Shown here: one piece after another, positions 61,703 through 64,000 of the stretch | Numbering within the stretch: the stretch's first letter is position 1 | Layout of the letters: each line of letters starts with the position of its first letter | Assembly: GCA_902729315.2 (NCBI GenBank) | Contig: LR746272.1 | Location: forward strand, 5,336,272-5,400,271 | DNA: 64,000 bases | Source of the DNA: Spirodela intermedia | Taxonomy: Eukaryota; Streptophyta; Magnoliopsida; Alismatales; Araceae | Direction: 5' to 3' | The notes under the pieces: model-generated | The model's input: only the letters and a program-made list of their open reading frames with translations | Told to the model about the DNA's origin: nothing | The model's database searches: none | Program-made: the position numbers and the translations under genes

Positions 61703-63339
61703 TGATAAGTCTTCATTATTATGAGTTAATAATTAGTAAATAATATAGTTTTAGCCTTAACTCGTGATAAATAGACTTATATTTGTGTTAAAATGTGAAA
61801 AATGGTTTTCAGTTGATTAATGTGATTTTTTGGGTAATTATGTGATTTTATACAAATTTATATGATTTTTACAGTCTTACTTTTGAGATAAATGAAGAAA
61901 AAGAAATAAAACTAAAATATTACAAAATGGGGGGACCCGCCGGCCAGCCGGGCCCACAAGCGGGTCGGGCTCAGTCAGGGAGTAGCCGCGAGTAGGGGCT
62001 CGAGCGGCTTGGACCAATAGGGGCTCGTGTGCGCCACTCCCCTTCCATGTCACTAGTAGCCAGCCGGCTATGGGGCAAGGAGTGGTCGTACACGTGAGAG
62101 AAGGAACTTTGCTTAAAAATGTAACATTACTATATATTCGCCTGAAAAATCGGTGCACAACTGATGTGGGACTAAACCCGCGTCACAACTTCCTCAGAAG
62201 GGGCGGACAACCGGCGCAGGTTCGAATCCTCCCAGAGTAAAAATTCATATATTTTTACCTGATTATCGCGACTTTCCTGCAGATCGCCGGTGAAGGATTA
62301 TGCAACGAGAATCGTTGGATCATCGGCGAAAATCTCATCAACGCGATTTGCAGAGCATTGCTACTAAAATTGCTAAACGATTCGCGATAAAAGGATCGCG
62401 AATCCATCGAGTAAATCATCTCCAATTGATCGACGAACAAGCCGTCATCGGGAAGAGGACGATCTGCCGGGAGACGAGTCGCCACCTCCTGAGAGCGTAC
62501 CAGATGCGATGAAGAGCCTCCTCTTGCTGCGCGGACCTGAGGATGAAGCTCCCTAACATGCGCCCCACCTCCATCCAGCTCCTCTCCGTCGGGTGACAGC
62601 CGCTAGAGAGCCGCAAAGTCGCCATTTTTCCGCTCCACCGGGTGACAGCCGCCGGAGACAACTTGACGACCCATTTCATTAGTCTCTAGACTTCACGAGA
62701 AGATCTAGAGATTGCCCACGTCGTCCTTTTCCATGGAGAGCCTTCGAGGCCGTGGACACTATACGACGATCCTCCCGAACACTCAGAATTCCAGTGCATC
62801 ACCGACGCATCACCGTCGCGACGTCGGAACTCTGTTTTCCTACTTTTAACTTACTTTACGCTTCATTTATTGATACTTTTTGTGATTTTAATTTACCAAA
62901 ATATACTTGTTCTATTACGATTCTTCTGGCCTTTACAGATCTTAATTTGATTAATTAAATCGTCTGTAATCGCTTACGTAAGAATCACCGGGCAGAACTC
63001 TATTTCCTCTTGATTCGCGTTCGTCGGGCGCTGACGTCATCCTGACATCCGCACCCTTATTTCCTCTCTTTTTTTCGTGAATTTAAAATATATTTCCTTT
63101 TCATTTCTTAGTATAAAATTCATAGAAAATAGTATTCTTTGAGGAAAATTCTGAATAATTATCAGATATTATATTACATCCATGTGATCGACCTGGAAAA
63201 TTACTGCTATTTTTGGAAGTTTTATGGAATTATAATTCATATATTTATTCAGAAATACTTCTAAATATCTGAAAATTCATATTTTCTAGTTTTATAAATT
63301 TTATATTTGTGTGATTTAATATACGACTAAGTCACGTCA
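61703..63339 (+). repeat. 5' LTR of the Athila/Tat-like element
   Basis: 1,637 bp, starts TGATAAGTCTTCATT and ends AAGTCACGTCA. It is the reverse complement of the two solo LTRs at 55911-59239. It contains GGTTCGAATCC near 62219, a match to the Pol III B-box consensus, also present in the other copies. Confidence 0.88.
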
Positions 63340-63344
63340 AATTT

Positions 63345-63362
63345 TGGCGCCGTTACCGGGGA
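63345..63362 (+). other. Retrotransposon primer binding site, tRNA-Asp type
   Basis: TGGCGCCGTTACCGGGGA, five bases after the LTR end. It differs at one base from TGGCGCCGTTGCCGGGGA, the usual plant tRNA-Asp complementary site. Confidence 0.85.
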
Positions 63363-63551
63363 TGTATTACATAATATTTAGTATTTTTCTGTTTTTCTCT
63401 TAGAGTACACAAAAAAAAATTAACTCTTATTTTATTCTTGCCGAATTTTTTTTTAGAAAAAGGGAATGAAAAGAAACAAGGCAAGGACTGGAGCATACTG
63501 AAGGAGGGTAACAATTACTAAACTTTTCCCTCGAATTTATTGATTTTTTTT

Positions 63552-64000
63552 ATGCATGGTAGAAGATCCTTGCATCCAAGGCTAGAAAATCCTTTCATTA
63601 TTTCATTCAAAACTAAAAATCCGAAAGAAAAAAAATTAATTTTGATAGATCCTGAAGGAAGTATAGGTCAAATTGAGAATAATCCTATGGCCATGAAAAA
63701 TTATTATATCCCTGATTCATTTCAAAGAGCATCCAATATTAGAGTCCCATTAGCACCCGATGTTAAATTCGAAATAAATCTAGGAATTTTTCAAATGCTC
63801 CCTAATTTTCATGGATTGCCTTTAGAGGAACCTCATCATCACTTAGAAAAATTTCATATGGTCTGTTATTTAGTTAATCTCCCTCAAGTTACACCGGAAA
63901 TTATTAAGATGAAATTATTCCCTCATACACTTAGGGACAAAGCTAGCCATTGGCTATCCACATTAGGTAGAGAATTAACTAGCTGGAAAGACATAGAACA
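63552..64000 (+). CDS. Retrotransposon gag, N-terminal part (open at window end)
   Basis: Uninterrupted frame from ATG 63552 to the last base, about 149 residues. LPNFHGLPLEEPHHHLEKFH and MKLFPHTLRDKASHWLSTL match the Ty3/gypsy gag domain (GLPTEDPNLH... LFPFSLRDKAKVWL type in Athila/Tat elements). A structural capsid-like protein of the element. Absence of stops in this stretch suggests a comparatively young copy. Confidence 0.85.
   Translation, partial: MHGRRSLHPRLENPFIISFKTKNPKEKKLILIDPEGSIGQIENNPMAMKNYYIPDSFQRASNIRVPLAPDVKFEINLGIFQMLPNFHGLPLEEPHHHLEKFHMVCYLVNLPQVTPEIIKMKLFPHTLRDKASHWLSTLGRELTSWKDIE

Larger units (their letters stand above)
61703..64000 (+). mobile_element. Ty3/gypsy element (Athila/Tat-like), 5' part, runs off window
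   Basis: Plus-strand element consisting of a 5' LTR (61703-63339), tRNA-Asp type primer binding site (63345-63362) and an open gag beginning at 63552. This lineage is suggested by the TGGCGCCGTT-CCGGGG primer site and the gag sequence. The rest of the element lies outside the window. Confidence 0.85.

Noticed and set aside
1-64000. CRISPR arrays, bacterial operons or phage features
   Set aside because: No regularly spaced repeats or bacterial gene organisation; everything recognised is plant nuclear.

Overview
The window is nuclear DNA of a flowering plant. The evidence is short-exon genes with GT-AG introns, plant-type proteins (PHYTOCHROME KINASE SUBSTRATE, plant sphinganine C4-hydroxylase, NAP1-related histone chaperone), Ty3/gypsy retrotransposons with plant-type primer binding sites, and many long (GA)n microsatellites. 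I cannot name the species from sequence alone.

Layout. 1-18 kb is a dense block of conserved housekeeping genes: the C-terminal about 1,520 residues of a THADA/TRM732-type protein (+, 5' end outside the window), an Elongin A gene (-), a tRNA-Glu(UUC) gene (-), an HGH1-type armadillo protein (+) and an NRP/SET-type histone chaperone (-). 18-28.5 kb holds two tandem, intronless PHYTOCHROME KINASE SUBSTRATE genes whose upstream and downstream flanks were duplicated with them.

32-55 kb is the most notable part. Three apparently expressible sphinganine C4-hydroxylase (SBH) genes, one decayed SBH pseudogene and one 3-ketodihydrosphingosine reductase (KDSR/TSC10) gene all lie on the minus strand within about 23 kb. 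KDSR makes the substrate of SBH, so two consecutive steps of phytosphingosine synthesis are neighbours here. Several members are altered: the KDSR copy has Asn in place of the catalytic Lys of the SDR YxxxK motif, one SBH copy can only keep its frame through a weak GC-AG intron, and one SBH copy has lost the conserved C-terminal GTYMPY/LEKR signature. An internally deleted Ty3/gypsy element lies between SBH copies 2 and 3 and ends about 70 bp after the stop codon of copy 3.

55.9-64 kb is retrotransposon territory: a solo LTR nested inside another solo LTR of the same family, each with a perfect 5-bp target-site duplication, then an opposite-strand copy with LTR, tRNA-Asp primer binding site and the start of an open gag that runs off the window. 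The remaining stretches are AT-rich intergenic DNA with microsatellites and small minisatellites. All exon boundaries were inferred by eye from splice signals, phase and remembered family conservation; no alignment or database search was run.
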